Below the pieces are notes generated by a model that ran no database searches, was not told where the DNA came from, and worked only from the letters and a program-made list of their open reading frames with translations. Below are positions 1 to 9,311 of a stretch of DNA of 64,000 nt, in pieces. Source of the DNA: Marinilabilia rubra. GTDB taxonomy: Bacteria > Bacteroidota > Bacteroidia > Bacteroidales > Marinilabiliaceae. Where the stretch lies: assembly GCF_003121985.1 (NCBI RefSeq), contig NZ_QEWP01000002.1, positions 372,001 to 436,000 of the forward strand. The letters run 5' to 3'. Made by a program: the position numbers and the translations under genes. Within the stretch, counting starts at the first letter, position 1, and each line of letters opens with the position of its first letter.

Positions 1-433
1 AATAAGGTCCCCATTGAATTTCGGAAAGCACACCATTGTCAAACCACAGATTGAGACTAACATCCAGAAGGGTTGCTATTTGCTGGCTGTTTTCTTCATC
101 ATCAGATACTTCTTCAATAGAGACATCTCCCAGCCCCATTATTTCCAACTGATCCATCACCTCTTGCTGACTCAGTCCAATCAAATCAATTCCCTCAAAG
201 GAGTATTCATTTGAACTTACAGCAAGCGAGGTCAGTCTCCAATCTTCCAACTTATCGAATGAAGCTGACAATTCAACTTCATCGTAATGCCAGGCTTCAG
301 ATAAATCCTCTGGCATTTCTTCATTTTCCATTGTTTCCACTTCATCCGGGTCACCCATTATTTTTTTAAATTCATCACGGGTCATACCAAAAATTAAGCT
401 ATCGAGACCTTTACCAAGTTCTATTTTTTTCAT
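1..433 (-). CDS. partial acidic hypothetical protein, N-terminal 144 residues
   Basis: The minus strand is open from an ATG at 433 to the left edge, so the C-terminus lies outside the window. The start reads MKKIELGKGLDSLIFGMTRD; a second in-frame ATG at 439 would add two residues. No signal peptide or membrane segment is visible. The protein is very rich in Glu and Asp. The stretch GMTRDEFKKIMGDPDEVE resembles the helix-turn repeat of BamE/SmpA-like folds (GMT..EV...LG.P), and a second such unit may start near LIGLSQQEVMDQL. The function is unknown; a cytoplasmic protein with a tandem SmpA-like fold is a guess from this motif alone. No stop interrupts the frame, which supports a real gene. 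Confidence 0.6.
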   Translation of the reverse strand, partial: MKKIELGKGLDSLIFGMTRDEFKKIMGDPDEVETMENEEMPEDLSEAWHYDEVELSASFDKLEDWRLTSLAVSSNEYSFEGIDLIGLSQQEVMDQLEIMGLGDVSIEEVSDDEENSQQIATLLDVSLNLWFDNGVLSEIQWGPY

Positions 434-439
434 GTTCAT

Positions 440-970
440 TCTTTTTAAAATAGGATTGTTCACATAATCAAATGTAAGGAATAAAAGCAATTGACCATTC
501 AATTAATGATTTTTTTTCCTTTCATTGTTTGATTGTAATATAATAATAAAATTTTGCCGGGCGTTTTATGAGTTACCATTCGTGCATCTCTTTTTCTTTT
601 GCTTCACAATTGGTTAGCTATTTTATACTTCTTTCCAGGTAAGCAAACCACACGCAAAGCCTCCCTATTTGGTATTATCCACAAATCCAATTTAGGGATT
701 CACTCACAATAATTAACTGGACAATTGAATTCTGCTAATTGGTTGTGCAGACTCATGGCTTATCCGGATATTGCCTCTACCTCCGTATACCTCCTTTAAC
801 AGATCAATCAGCCCCACCCCTTTGTCAACGAAAGCGATCTATACCAAAATCACATTCTATCTAAAGCCCCCCCTACAACATACCCTTTATTCAAAAATAA
901 AACAAAAAAACAGAATCTAACCTCCAAAAAAGAGGGGTCAATTCATAAAAAATGCAAAAATTTTAATTTT
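440..970. other. gene-free AT-rich spacer
   Basis: This is the first part of a 700-base spacer between the divergent partial gene and the outer-membrane barrel gene. I see no coding frame with plausible composition and no RNA gene. Only scattered homopolymer A/T runs and a C-rich block near 868-873 stand out. GGGGTCAA at 934-941 is repeated at 1039-1046, on the far side of the candidate promoter described next. Confidence 0.5.
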
Positions 971-1043
971 ACCCCCATTAGAATTAGGGTGTAACTTCAA
1001 AAGTACATATATTTGCATCGAAGACATACGAAAAAATGGGGGT
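971..1043 (+). promoter_or_regulatory. candidate promoter flanked by a 9-bp inverted repeat
   Basis: TATATTTG at 1008-1015 matches the Bacteroidota -7 consensus TAnnTTTG. No clear TTG -33 element lies 19-21 bases upstream. ACCCCCATT at 971-979 and its exact reverse complement AATGGGGGT at 1035-1043 flank the element symmetrically. This would suit a regulator binding on both sides of the start of the porin-PII-Amt unit. The arrangement is visible in the sequence; its function is inference. Confidence 0.35.
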
Positions 1044-1144
1044 CAAAACCAAAACAAACCAAATATCAAACCAACTACCCCCTTTTTGAAGGGTCTAATT
1101 TTAAACTATTTTTTTATTAACCATTTTTTTAAAAGCTAACCGCT

Positions 1145-1804
1145 ATGAGAAACTTTGGAAAACTATTTTTGGTAATGACCCTGATGGGTCTGTTTACAAG
1201 CAGCTTTAAATCGTCTGCACAGGTAGATGTAAGTGTAGGTGCAGATTTCATGAGCCGCTATGTATGGAGGGGTACTGACTTTGGAGGTTCCCCAAGTATT
1301 CAACCTTACCTTGAAATGAGTGCCGGAGATTTTGTTCTTGGTGCATGGGGTGCTTACACTACCAATATGCCGGGAGCTCAGGAAGCCGACCTTTACGCCG
1401 GATATTCCTTTGGTGAAGTTTTCGGATTAACCCTTACTGACTACTATTTCCCCATGGATGACATGTCAGATGATTACTTCGATTTTGACGCTAACCATTC
1501 AATGGAGATCAGTGGTACATTGACTTTAGACAAATTCAGCCTGTTGGCAGGAAAATTCTTCGCCGGAGCTGATGACAAGTCACTTTACGTTGAAGCAGGT
1601 TATGACTTTGGTCTTGTAAATGCCTTTATTGGCGCAGGAGACGAAGTTTATACTACTGATGGTGACTTTGGAGTAGTGAATGTTGGTGTAAGTGCATCCA
1701 AAGAAATTAAAATCACGGACTACTTCTCACTTCCTCTTTCAGGTTCTGTTATCCTCAACCCGGAAAGCGAAAGCCTCTTCATGGTTGTAGGAGTATCATT
1801 CTAA
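1145..1804 (+). CDS. TorF/Gcw_chp-family outer-membrane beta-barrel protein
   Basis: A 219-residue exported protein. Residues 1-25 form a signal peptide ending in SSAQ, followed by DVSVGADFMSRYVWRGTDFG, the typical opening of the TIGR02001 (Gcw_chp/TorF-like putative porin) family. The remainder consists of alternating aromatic and hydrophobic strands and ends in a C-terminal Phe (VGVSF), as in many outer-membrane barrels. It lies 88 bases upstream of the PII gene and in the same direction. Proteins of this family often accompany amt genes, so a role in nitrogen-compound passage across the outer membrane is likely but unproven. A hairpin between it and the PII gene may reduce read-through. 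Confidence 0.8.
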   Translation: MRNFGKLFLVMTLMGLFTSSFKSSAQVDVSVGADFMSRYVWRGTDFGGSPSIQPYLEMSAGDFVLGAWGAYTTNMPGAQEADLYAGYSFGEVFGLTLTDYYFPMDDMSDDYFDFDANHSMEISGTLTLDKFSLLAGKFFAGADDKSLYVEAGYDFGLVNAFIGAGDEVYTTDGDFGVVNVGVSASKEIKITDYFSLPLSGSVILNPESESLFMVVGVSF

Positions 1805-1829
1805 ACCTTTAAGACATATTATTAATACC

Positions 1830-1855
1830 GGAGTTCAGGTACACAACCTGGCTCC
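1830..1855 (+). terminator. imperfect hairpin between porin and PII genes
   Basis: GGAG-TT-CAGGT, a five-base loop and ACCTG-G-CTCC form an interrupted stem just after the barrel gene. There is no strong U-run, so it could be an attenuator or an mRNA processing site rather than a full terminator. Confidence 0.35.
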
Positions 1856-1892
1856 TGTATTTCCAAAAGTCAACAACCTAAAAATAAGACAG

Positions 1893-2249
1893 ATGAAAAA
1901 AGTTGAAGCCATTATACGTAAAACAAAATTCGATGAAGTAAAAGAGGCTTTAAAAGAAGCTGGAATCGAATTTATTACCTTCTGGAATGTACGCGGCGTG
2001 GGAAAAGATTCTCAAAAAAGAGTTTATCGCGGTGTAATGTACGACACCAGCACCATCGAAAGAGTTATGATAAACTTTATTTGTCGGGAACAATACCTTG
2101 AGCCGGCGATTAAAGCCCTCCTCAGTTCAGCCAAAACGGGAGAAATTGGCGATGGTAAAATATTCGTTTCAGAAATCTCTGATGGATTCCGCATACGCAC
2201 AGGTGAACATGGAGATGTGTCGGTATTTTTGGAAGAAAACAACGTATAG
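1893..2249 (+). CDS. glnK: P-II family nitrogen regulatory protein
   Basis: A 118-residue PII signal protein that senses ATP/ADP and 2-oxoglutarate and typically gates Amt. The T-loop region reads YRGVMYDTS, placing Tyr-50 at the position of the uridylylated Tyr-51 of enteric PII. The C-terminal signature TGEIGDGKIFV followed by RIRTGEHGD matches the family closely. The length is normal. It lies 26 bases upstream of amt in the same direction, the classic glnK-amt pair, so it very likely binds that transporter. Whether Tyr-50 is modified here cannot be told from the sequence. The name glnK rather than glnB rests on linkage to amt. Confidence 0.95.
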   Translation: MKKVEAIIRKTKFDEVKEALKEAGIEFITFWNVRGVGKDSQKRVYRGVMYDTSTIERVMINFICREQYLEPAIKALLSSAKTGEIGDGKIFVSEISDGFRIRTGEHGDVSVFLEENNV

Positions 2250-2275
2250 AGTCAAACTCAACTAATAATTAAATT

Positions 2276-3547
2276 ATGGAAGAAACAGTTGCAAAAGTTC
2301 CGGAAGTTGCAGAAGCTGCAATAGGACTAGATATATCAATAAACACAATATGGTTATTACTGGCTACCGTGCTGGTAATGTTCATGCAGCCTGGCTTTGC
2401 CATGGTTGAATCAGGGTTTACACGAGCCAAAAATACCGCCAATATTCTAATGAAAAACCTTATGGATTTTTCATCAGGATCGTTCTTTTACTGGTTAATT
2501 GGCTACTCTATTATGTATGGCACAGGTAATGCATTCATTGGAGACTTCAGCCTTTTTGCATTTAGCCCGGAAACCGACAGTTACGCAGCAGGGTATTCAG
2601 ATTATGCCGATTTAATGTTTCAAACGGTATTTGCAGCGACAGCTGCCACCATCGTTTCAGGGGCTATGGCTGAACGAACCAAATTTAGTGCCTACCTGAT
2701 ATTTACAATTGTTATTACACTCATCATTTATCCTGTCTCCGGTCACTGGACATGGGGTGGCGGATGGCTAAGTGAGCTAGGATTCATCGACTTTGCCGGT
2801 TCCACTATTGTGCATTCAGTTGGAGCATGGGTAGGACTTGCCGGAGCAATAATTATTGGTCCACGTATTGGTAAATATGACAAAGATGGCAAAGCTAAAG
2901 CAATTCCCGGCCACAACATCGGTTTTGGAGCATTGGGGGTTTTCATCTTGTGGTTCGGATGGTTTGGTTTTAATGCCGGATCTGAACTGGCTGCAACCGG
3001 AGAAAGTACAAGTGCCATTGCAAGAATTGCTTTAACAACCAATCTATCGGCAGCAGCAGGTGCAATCATGGCAATGTTTGTCTCATGGATCCGCTACAAA
3101 CGCCCTACCTTGTCGCTTTCATTAAACGGAGCTTTGGCAGGTCTGGTGGCCATAACTGCAGGTACTGCAGCAGTATCACCACTAGGTGCGTTAGTCATTG
3201 GTGCAATAGCAGGGGTTGTTTTGGTCTTTTCTGTTGAATTCATTGACCAGAAACTTAAAGTTGATGACCCAGTGGGAGCTATTTCAGTACATGGTGTTTG
3301 CGGTGCATTGGGAACTTTACTCGTTGGAGTATTTGCTATAGATGGCGGATTACTTTATGGCGGAGGTTTAGGTCTTTTGGGAATCCAGGCCATAGGAGTA
3401 TTGGCAATTGCCGCCTGGTCATTTATCGCAGGTCTTATTTTATTCGCCATTATTAAGGCAACCAATGGCTTAAGAGTGGAGAAAAAGATAGAAGAAGAAG
3501 GATTGGATGTTTATGAGCATGGAGAATCAGCCTACGATACCTTTTAA
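2276..3547 (+). CDS. amt: ammonium transporter Amt
   Basis: A 423-residue inner-membrane ammonium channel with about 11 hydrophobic segments. The family hallmark ESGFTRAKNTANILMKNLMD is near residues 45-64. The pore residues are recognisable: Phe-119 in QTVFAAT for the periplasmic gate, Asp-172 in DFAGS, His-180 in STIVHSVG, and the second pore His-339 in ISVHGVCG. A short charged C-terminal tail after residue 395 (RVEKKIEEEG) is the usual PII-sensitive cytoplasmic element. It is the last gene of the barrel-PII-Amt unit and is followed by a hairpin, which suggests nitrogen-controlled co-expression. Confidence 0.96.
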   Translation: MEETVAKVPEVAEAAIGLDISINTIWLLLATVLVMFMQPGFAMVESGFTRAKNTANILMKNLMDFSSGSFFYWLIGYSIMYGTGNAFIGDFSLFAFSPETDSYAAGYSDYADLMFQTVFAATAATIVSGAMAERTKFSAYLIFTIVITLIIYPVSGHWTWGGGWLSELGFIDFAGSTIVHSVGAWVGLAGAIIIGPRIGKYDKDGKAKAIPGHNIGFGALGVFILWFGWFGFNAGSELAATGESTSAIARIALTTNLSAAAGAIMAMFVSWIRYKRPTLSLSLNGALAGLVAITAGTAAVSPLGALVIGAIAGVVLVFSVEFIDQKLKVDDPVGAISVHGVCGALGTLLVGVFAIDGGLLYGGGLGLLGIQAIGVLAIAAWSFIAGLILFAIIKATNGLRVEKKIEEEGLDVYEHGESAYDTF

Positions 3548-3561
3548 TTAAGCACAAAAGT

Positions 3562-3589
3562 TCACCTGCATATTTAATTGTGCAGGTGA
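3562..3589 (+). terminator. hairpin directly after amt
   Basis: TCACCTGCA (3562-3570) and TGCAGGTGA (3581-3589) form a perfect 9-bp stem with a 10-base AT loop, 14 bases after the amt stop codon. The following CCATATTTATT is only moderately U-rich. Confidence 0.6.
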
Positions 3590-3725
3590 CCATATTTATT
3601 CAAAAAACTTCTCACTTAATAACCGTAAAAAAACAAGACAGCCCTGAAGGAGATAAAATTAAAAAAATGCCATAACGATGGCTATCTGGTTCAATTTATC
3701 CAGTTCTATTAATTGTCCTGTTTTT

Positions 3726-3750
3726 AAAGCCTGCTTTTGCAGGCTTTTTT
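3726..3750 (+). terminator. intrinsic terminator downstream of amt
   Basis: AAAGCCTGC, loop TTTT, GCAGGCTTT and further Ts form a textbook plus-strand terminator about 180 bases after amt. The sequence between this and the first hairpin holds no convincing ORF, so it is either a second terminator for amt or the end of a short non-coding transcript. Confidence 0.75.
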
Positions 3751-4194
3751 AGTTATACCCCATTAATTAATTATCAGGTCTTCACGGCATAAAAACGAAC
3801 CCCAAATAGTGTCCGAAATTTTTGACAGGAATCAAAAAGTCCGGAAAATATCATTTTCATGCGGGACATTTAGACTAATCTTGTTTATTCCACTTAAGGG
3901 GCAGGACAAAAAGCCTGCCTGATCGATAGATTCATAGCTCTTAGTAATCAACAGACAGGACTCTGAGAGCGGAAGTCAGAAGGATGGGTGAAGGGAATGT
4001 TTGCCCGACAATCAAACAACTGATAATTCTGAGTTAAAAAAATGAAATACAAAAATCACAAATCCTGAGTTAGATGAAAGATAAATCATTTAGTATTGGA
4101 AACAAACCTTTTACTACAACAAACACTGCCGGAACAAACATCTAAATTTGAAAGTCTTGCAAAAACTCAATGAAGTATTGTCATTAATTATAAA
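3751..4194. other. gene-free spacer between amt and dnaN
   Basis: No coding frame or RNA gene is supported. A small inverted repeat TTTTTGA/TCAAAAA lies near 3813-3838, flanked by GTCCGAAA and GTCCGGAAA. Nothing else stands out. Confidence 0.4.
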
Positions 4195-4229
4195 CAAAAA
4201 AAGCGACTGTATCAACAGACGCTCTTTTT
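4195..4229 (-). terminator. terminator of dnaN
   Basis: AGCGACTG (4202-4209) and CAGACGCT (4216-4223) pair with one T-T mismatch. An A-run precedes the stem and a T-run follows it, so it can act in both directions. It sits 25 bases beyond the dnaN stop codon. Confidence 0.65.
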
Positions 4230-4253
4230 CAATATATTTTAATTATTCTTTTC

Positions 4254-5381
4254 TTAAGCATTAATCATCATCGGCATCAATAACATCAATTCATCTTCAT
4301 TCTCTGATTTATCGTGTGGAACAAATATTCCCGCTCTTGCCGGATCTGATAACTCTACTACAATATCTGAAGAGGAAATATTATCAAGGATATCTGCCAG
4401 AAAACCAGACTTGAATCCAATCTCCATTTCATCGCCATCATACTGACAACTGAGTTTTTCATGGGCAGAAATAGAAAAGTCAATATCCTGAGCAGAGACA
4501 ACCATTTCATTGTTTGAAAGGTGCAATTTAACCAGGTTACTGGCCTGACTGGCAAACAATGAAACACGCCCGAGAGTGTTGAACAAATCAACACGGTCTA
4601 CAATCACTTTATTAGGATTGTCTTGAGGAATAACTGCATTATAACTTGGGTAATTACCTTCTACCAGACGACAGACTAGCTGGTAATTCTGCATTGTGAA
4701 ATAAGCATTCTGATCATCAAATGAAACGGCTACTTCACCATCTTCCTTAGGCAAAACATTTTTCAGAAGACTTGCAGGTTTTTTGGGAAGGATAAACGAA
4801 GCTTCATAGTCTGTTTTCACATCCAGGCGCTGATAGCGAACCAATTTATGTGAATCAGAAGCCACAAACGTCATATTATCCGGGGTAAATTCAAAAAGAA
4901 TTCCGTTCATAACAGGACGAAGCTCATCTTCAGCTGTGGCAAACAAAGTTTTCACAATGCCTGTAAGCAATGTGTCGGCAGACAACTGAACATTACTGGC
5001 TTTATCTTCATCAATTTGAGGCAATGCCGGAAAATCCTCACCGTTTTGACCAACAACACTAAACTTACCCTTTTCCGTCACAATATCCACAGCCAAAGTC
5101 TCTTCATCGATCTCAAAATTCAGGGGCTGCTCCGGAAATTTCTTCAAAGTCTCCAATAATATTCTTGAAGGCATCGCTATCACTCCCTCTCCCTCGGTTG
5201 TTTCAAGATCAAGAGTAGTGATCATAGTCACTTCTGTATCTGAAGCAGTTATGGTAAGCTTTTGCCCTTCAAGACTGAACAAAAAATTATCTAGAATGGG
5301 CATGGGGCTTTTTGAAGCAATGGCCCGGCTAATGGCCTGTAAATGGGACAAAAGCCCTGAACTGGAGACAACAAACTTCAT
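4254..5381 (-). CDS. dnaN: DNA polymerase III sliding clamp, beta subunit
   Basis: A 375-residue replication clamp that tethers polymerase III to DNA. The N-terminus MKFVVSSSGLLSHLQAISRA with SKSPMPILDNFL, a central section KTLFATAEDELRPVMNGILF and the C-terminal hydrophobic end ELMLLMPMMINA are family signatures, and the three repeated clamp domains fit the length. It is not next to dnaA here, so no origin is implied. A TAnnTTTG element lies just upstream and a hairpin terminator downstream, suggesting a single-gene unit. Confidence 0.96.
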   Translation of the reverse strand: MKFVVSSSGLLSHLQAISRAIASKSPMPILDNFLFSLEGQKLTITASDTEVTMITTLDLETTEGEGVIAMPSRILLETLKKFPEQPLNFEIDEETLAVDIVTEKGKFSVVGQNGEDFPALPQIDEDKASNVQLSADTLLTGIVKTLFATAEDELRPVMNGILFEFTPDNMTFVASDSHKLVRYQRLDVKTDYEASFILPKKPASLLKNVLPKEDGEVAVSFDDQNAYFTMQNYQLVCRLVEGNYPSYNAVIPQDNPNKVIVDRVDLFNTLGRVSLFASQASNLVKLHLSNNEMVVSAQDIDFSISAHEKLSCQYDGDEMEIGFKSGFLADILDNISSSDIVVELSDPARAGIFVPHDKSENEDELMLLMPMMINA

Positions 5382-5407
5382 TGTTTTCTATTTTTTATAG
5401 TTTTTAC

Positions 5408-5415
5408 CAAATATA
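5408..5415 (-). promoter_or_regulatory. candidate -7 promoter element of dnaN
   Basis: On the minus strand the bases read TATATTTG, an exact match to TAnnTTTG, 27 bases upstream of the dnaN start codon. No obvious TTG -33 element is seen at the right distance. Confidence 0.4.
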
Positions 5416-5492
5416 ATTAATTAGTCGGAAAATGAGTGCCGAATATACGAAAATTTGAAGCTTTAAAAAAGCATTCGGACAGTTCAAAAAAT

Positions 5493-7196
5493 TCATATTT
5501 TACCAAAACGTCTTCTTCTCAGAAACGGTACAGTGATCCCAATAAGAAGAACTATCAGTAATGGAATTCCAAGATTTAAAGCTTTCCACTTCCCGCTCTC
5601 ATTGGCTACTTTGTCCCTGTCAAGCATTCGTAGCTGGTAGTTTCTGGTTCTTAAATCCATCCAGCCCTCATCATCTGTAAGGTAATTGATGGCATTCAAA
5701 ATAAAGTCTTTATTTCCATAGATCTGATTAGTTGCTTCATCAAATCCAAGAGGGATGATGCGCGGGTTTCCTGTTTCACTTCTTCGTACACCATTTCTTA
5801 TAATATCACCATCTCCAACAACAATCATTCTGGTGGGAACGCTTTCATTTCGCCTTTTATCTATCGAAAAACTAACTTCGGGCGGCACAGGTCGGTTCTT
5901 AAAGACGGAGGGAAAAACCCCCTCCGAAGCATAGGCGACAGATATATAAGATTCCGGGAAATTTTCGCGCCTGGGTTGCTCCTGCACATGTGCCAGAGAA
6001 ATAAAAACAGGACTATGCATCTCCCGGGAATGTCTGCTGGTACGTAAAAGAGGCGTAACCGTTGTTTGAAGATCAGCCCCTACCGTATCTACGCTACTGA
6101 CGAACTCTCCTTTAACCATATTAACATTACGTGTAACAGGATGTTGACTATTGGTATTTAACAATGGGTTAAAAATCCAGGGCATGGGAACAAATCTTGA
6201 AGACTCCCCGGGAGGAGCCACATTTACAGGAATAACTCCGGCCTGAACATCCTGAACAAGTGTAGGATTTATACGAAATCCGTACCGGAACAACTGATCA
6301 TTTAAGTTTATTTCCATTGGCAAGCCTACAGTCTGCATCGTATTTCGCAAACTATCGAGTGAAGCCTTGATAGCTTCAACCATCCACAATACGCGACCTC
6401 CATTCATAATATACTGATCAATGGAAAATTTTTCCGGTTCTGTAAATTCTTCCTGAGGACTCGCAATTATTAATGCTTCGTATGGTTGAAGCATCTCAGG
6501 GTTATTGCCCGGATTGCCTCTGTCAACCTGGTAGTAGCGTGAGAGGGCATCTGTTATGTCAATAACTTCCAGCTCATCCAACTCTCCATGTCCTTCCAAA
6601 AAGGCGATTTTTCTTTTTTCTTTCATTAACAAGCGACGCAAGGCATCTGAGAACTTATATTCCAGTCCCTCAATCGAAGCATTCAGGTTTTCAGCACCCG
6701 AACGTCCTGGCATATTTTCCAAAAGATTCACAGCAAGCTTCTTATCGCCACTTTGAAACAATATAAAGGGATAAACCAGTGTCCTTTTGCGTGACCCGTC
6801 TTCATTAACCTCAAAGACCGGGACCGGCTCGAGACCTAATTCCTGAAGATGTTTTTTTGCTCTTTTGGCATCATTGCTGTTTTCCGCGAGATCATAATAC
6901 TGATAGTCAAGCTTATTTCCCGCATACACCTGAAATTCATTCAGTTTTTCTTCAACAGATCGGGACAATCGCTCAAACCCTACATTCAAATCACCTTCCA
7001 GATAAACTTTTGCTATGACCGGTTTATCCATACCGGAAAGAAAATCTTTGGTGATTTCTGCCAGCGTGAAGCGCTTTTCAGCAGTAAGATCAAGTCTGAA
7101 AACCCATGATGAGACCATGTAATTAGCCACAAAAACGGCAATCAGCAAAGCAAGAAAACGAAAAACATCTTTATTTCTTTTATGCTTGGGAGTCAT
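5493..7196 (-). CDS. gldG: gliding-motility ABC transporter auxiliary protein GldG
   Basis: A 567-residue membrane-anchored protein of the ABC_transp_aux (PF09822) type. One membrane helix lies near residues 12-32 and a second near 543-560 (GIPLLIVLLIGITVPF), followed by an Arg-rich tail. Between them lies a large periplasmic domain starting with the family motif LDLTAEKRFTLAEITKDFL. It follows gldF by 58 bases on the same strand, the usual gldF-gldG order. In Flavobacterium GldA, GldF and GldG form an ABC transporter linked to gliding; many non-gliding Bacteroidota keep GldFG. No GldA ATPase gene is adjacent here. Confidence 0.9.
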   Translation of the reverse strand: MTPKHKRNKDVFRFLALLIAVFVANYMVSSWVFRLDLTAEKRFTLAEITKDFLSGMDKPVIAKVYLEGDLNVGFERLSRSVEEKLNEFQVYAGNKLDYQYYDLAENSNDAKRAKKHLQELGLEPVPVFEVNEDGSRKRTLVYPFILFQSGDKKLAVNLLENMPGRSGAENLNASIEGLEYKFSDALRRLLMKEKRKIAFLEGHGELDELEVIDITDALSRYYQVDRGNPGNNPEMLQPYEALIIASPQEEFTEPEKFSIDQYIMNGGRVLWMVEAIKASLDSLRNTMQTVGLPMEINLNDQLFRYGFRINPTLVQDVQAGVIPVNVAPPGESSRFVPMPWIFNPLLNTNSQHPVTRNVNMVKGEFVSSVDTVGADLQTTVTPLLRTSRHSREMHSPVFISLAHVQEQPRRENFPESYISVAYASEGVFPSVFKNRPVPPEVSFSIDKRRNESVPTRMIVVGDGDIIRNGVRRSETGNPRIIPLGFDEATNQIYGNKDFILNAINYLTDDEGWMDLRTRNYQLRMLDRDKVANESGKWKALNLGIPLLIVLLIGITVPFLRRRRFGKI

Positions 7197-7254
7197 AATA
7201 TTATATTGAATTTTCCTATTCTATTTAGATGAGTTTATTGGTCCAGCAACCCGC

Positions 7255-8025
7255 TTACCACTTGCGACTACTAAGAACCAATCTGCTAAGCCCAAGAAAC
7301 ACAACCATTAATCCTGCAAAGTAAAAAACATCCCGCAGATCGACAACGCCACGGCTGATTGACTCATAGTGAGAAGCAATTCCCACCTGTACTAAAAAAG
7401 AATCGGCATTGGAAAGCAATGGAACAGAGGCCAGAGCTTCAAATCCACTGTAAAAAACAAAAGCCAACAAGGCTGCCAAAACAAAAGCCACAATCTGGTT
7501 GTCTGTAATGGCGGAAGTAAATACACCAATGGAAACATAAGCTCCTGCCAGCAAAACCAAACCAATATAGCTGCCCCAAATTGCTCCTGTATCTACACTT
7601 CCAACGGGTTGAGCCAATTGCGACACAGAGTAAAAATAGATCAGGGTAGGCAGCAAACTCAGAATTACAAGGGAAAATCCTGCCATGAATTTCCCCATCA
7701 CAACCTGAAAATCGGTTAAAGGACGAGTCAGTAGCAACTCTATGGTTGCTGTTTTCTTTTCATCGGCAAACAAGCGCATGGTAACAGCCGGAACAAGAAA
7801 CAGATAAAGCCAGGGTGCCAAATAAAACAAGCCATCCAGATTGGCATACCCCCCGTAAAGAATATTTAGATTTCCGGGAATGAACCAGAGAAAGAGACCA
7901 TTTAAAACAAGAAATACAGCGATCACTAATGCACCGGTGAGTGAACTAAAAAATGTGATTAATTCCTTTTTCCACAAAGCTATCATAAACTGGATCGTTT
8001 GTCCCCTCAAAACGGGATTCAACAT
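7255..8025 (-). CDS. gldF: gliding-motility ABC transporter permease GldF
   Basis: A 256-residue ABC-2 type permease with about six hydrophobic helices and the motif FADEKKTATIELLLTRPLTDF near the first cytoplasmic loop, typical of GldF and related permeases. An in-frame ATG at 7986 gives MIALWKKELITFFSS, which resembles the usual GldF N-terminus better, so the first 13 residues may not be translated; AGGGG lies about 15 bases before it. It is upstream of gldG and downstream of lpxB. The partner ATPase is not in the window. Confidence 0.88.
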   Translation of the reverse strand: MLNPVLRGQTIQFMIALWKKELITFFSSLTGALVIAVFLVLNGLFLWFIPGNLNILYGGYANLDGLFYLAPWLYLFLVPAVTMRLFADEKKTATIELLLTRPLTDFQVVMGKFMAGFSLVILSLLPTLIYFYSVSQLAQPVGSVDTGAIWGSYIGLVLLAGAYVSIGVFTSAITDNQIVAFVLAALLAFVFYSGFEALASVPLLSNADSFLVQVGIASHYESISRGVVDLRDVFYFAGLMVVFLGLSRLVLSSRKW

Positions 8026-8081
8026 TTATCTATTCAGGAAAAACTACATATTAAAACATTCATCGGGTCAATGGATCAATC

Positions 8082-9215
8082 CTACTCATGCAAACTCTCC
8101 CACATCAAATTAGCGGTCTTACGGCTGCTTCCGGGACCACCCATAATTTCACGTAATTCTTCATAATCAGCAAACATATGCTGACGCACCGAACCATCAA
8201 ACAGGATTTTTTGCAACTCACTTTTAAGGTTTTCAGTATTCATTTCTTTCTGGAACAGTTCTGTCACCACCTCCCTGTTCATAATCAGATTTACCAAAGA
8301 AATGAAAGGGACCTGAATAATGACCTCCTTTGCCATAAAATGGGTAAAGCCACCGCCCCACATTTTATAACAAACAACTTGTGGACAATTCAACAAAGCT
8401 GCCTCTAAAGTAGCGGTACCTGAAGTCACCATCGCAGCACGAGCCTGCTGCAGAATGGCATAAGTCTCCTCAAATATTACCTTCACATTCCCATTTTCCG
8501 GAAGATAGGATTCATAATCTTCTGCTGAAAAAGAAGGTGCTCCGGCAATTAAGAACTGATGATCGGGAAAAGAAACTGTCATGGCCATCATCTCAGGCAA
8601 AAGACGGTCAATTTCCTGTGACCGGCTGCCTGCCAAAACTGCTATAATCGGCCGGTCGGGAAGTCTGTGACGCTCCAAAAATGTTTGTCGCAGCTCATCC
8701 TTATATTTTCTGGTATCAATGGCATCCAGGAGAGGATTTCCGGAATAAGCTACCGGCACGTTGTATTTGGCAAAGAATTCGGTTTCAAATGGCAAAATGG
8801 TAAACATTTTATCCACCCACTTCTGAATGCGTTTTACACGTCCCTGATTCCATGCCCATATTTTGGGTGATATGTAATAAAAAACGCGAAATCCATGATT
8901 GTGGGCAAACCTTGCAATACGCAAATTAAAACCGGGATAATCCACTAGAATCACCACATCAGGAAGATATCTGAGAATATCCTCCCGACATTCATCCAGG
9001 TTCTTAAATATGGACTTCAGATTAATTAAAACCTCCCAAAGCCCCATATATGCAGTGTCGCGGTAATGACGTACGAGCGTCCCCCCCTGCTCTGCCATTA
9101 AATCGCCTCCCCAATAACGGAATTCAGCCTCGCTATCCAGCTTTTTTAATTCGCGCATTAAGTTAGAGGCGTGCAAATCTCCGGAGGCCTCGCCTGCAAT
9201 AATGTAATACTTCAT
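8082..9215 (-). CDS. lpxB: lipid-A-disaccharide synthase
   Basis: A 377-residue GT19 glycosyltransferase that joins UDP-2,3-diacylglucosamine and lipid X to form the lipid A disaccharide at the inner membrane. The N-terminus MKYYIIAGEASGDLHASNLM carries the hallmark GEASGD. Further conserved parts are YYISPKIWAWNQGRVKRI, the LLDAIDTRK section, LAGSRSQEI and TSGTATLEAALL. The length is normal. It sits downstream of surE and a small membrane protein, an order often seen in Bacteroidota. It indicates a Gram-negative outer membrane with lipid A. Confidence 0.95.
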   Translation of the reverse strand: MKYYIIAGEASGDLHASNLMRELKKLDSEAEFRYWGGDLMAEQGGTLVRHYRDTAYMGLWEVLINLKSIFKNLDECREDILRYLPDVVILVDYPGFNLRIARFAHNHGFRVFYYISPKIWAWNQGRVKRIQKWVDKMFTILPFETEFFAKYNVPVAYSGNPLLDAIDTRKYKDELRQTFLERHRLPDRPIIAVLAGSRSQEIDRLLPEMMAMTVSFPDHQFLIAGAPSFSAEDYESYLPENGNVKVIFEETYAILQQARAAMVTSGTATLEAALLNCPQVVCYKMWGGGFTHFMAKEVIIQVPFISLVNLIMNREVVTELFQKEMNTENLKSELQKILFDGSVRQHMFADYEELREIMGGPGSSRKTANLMWESLHE

Positions 9216-9311
9216 CAGGTTACAAATTGTTATTTTTTAAAGATTCAGTAATGGAAAAAAGAAAATTTTCTACTTCCAATCACTTCTGGTGTTAATTGTA
9301 TCAGATGACCC

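Noticed and set aside
4254-5500. Replication origin near dnaN
   Set aside because: No dnaA gene, DnaA-box cluster or AT-rich unwinding region is visible; in this phylum dnaN is often away from the origin.
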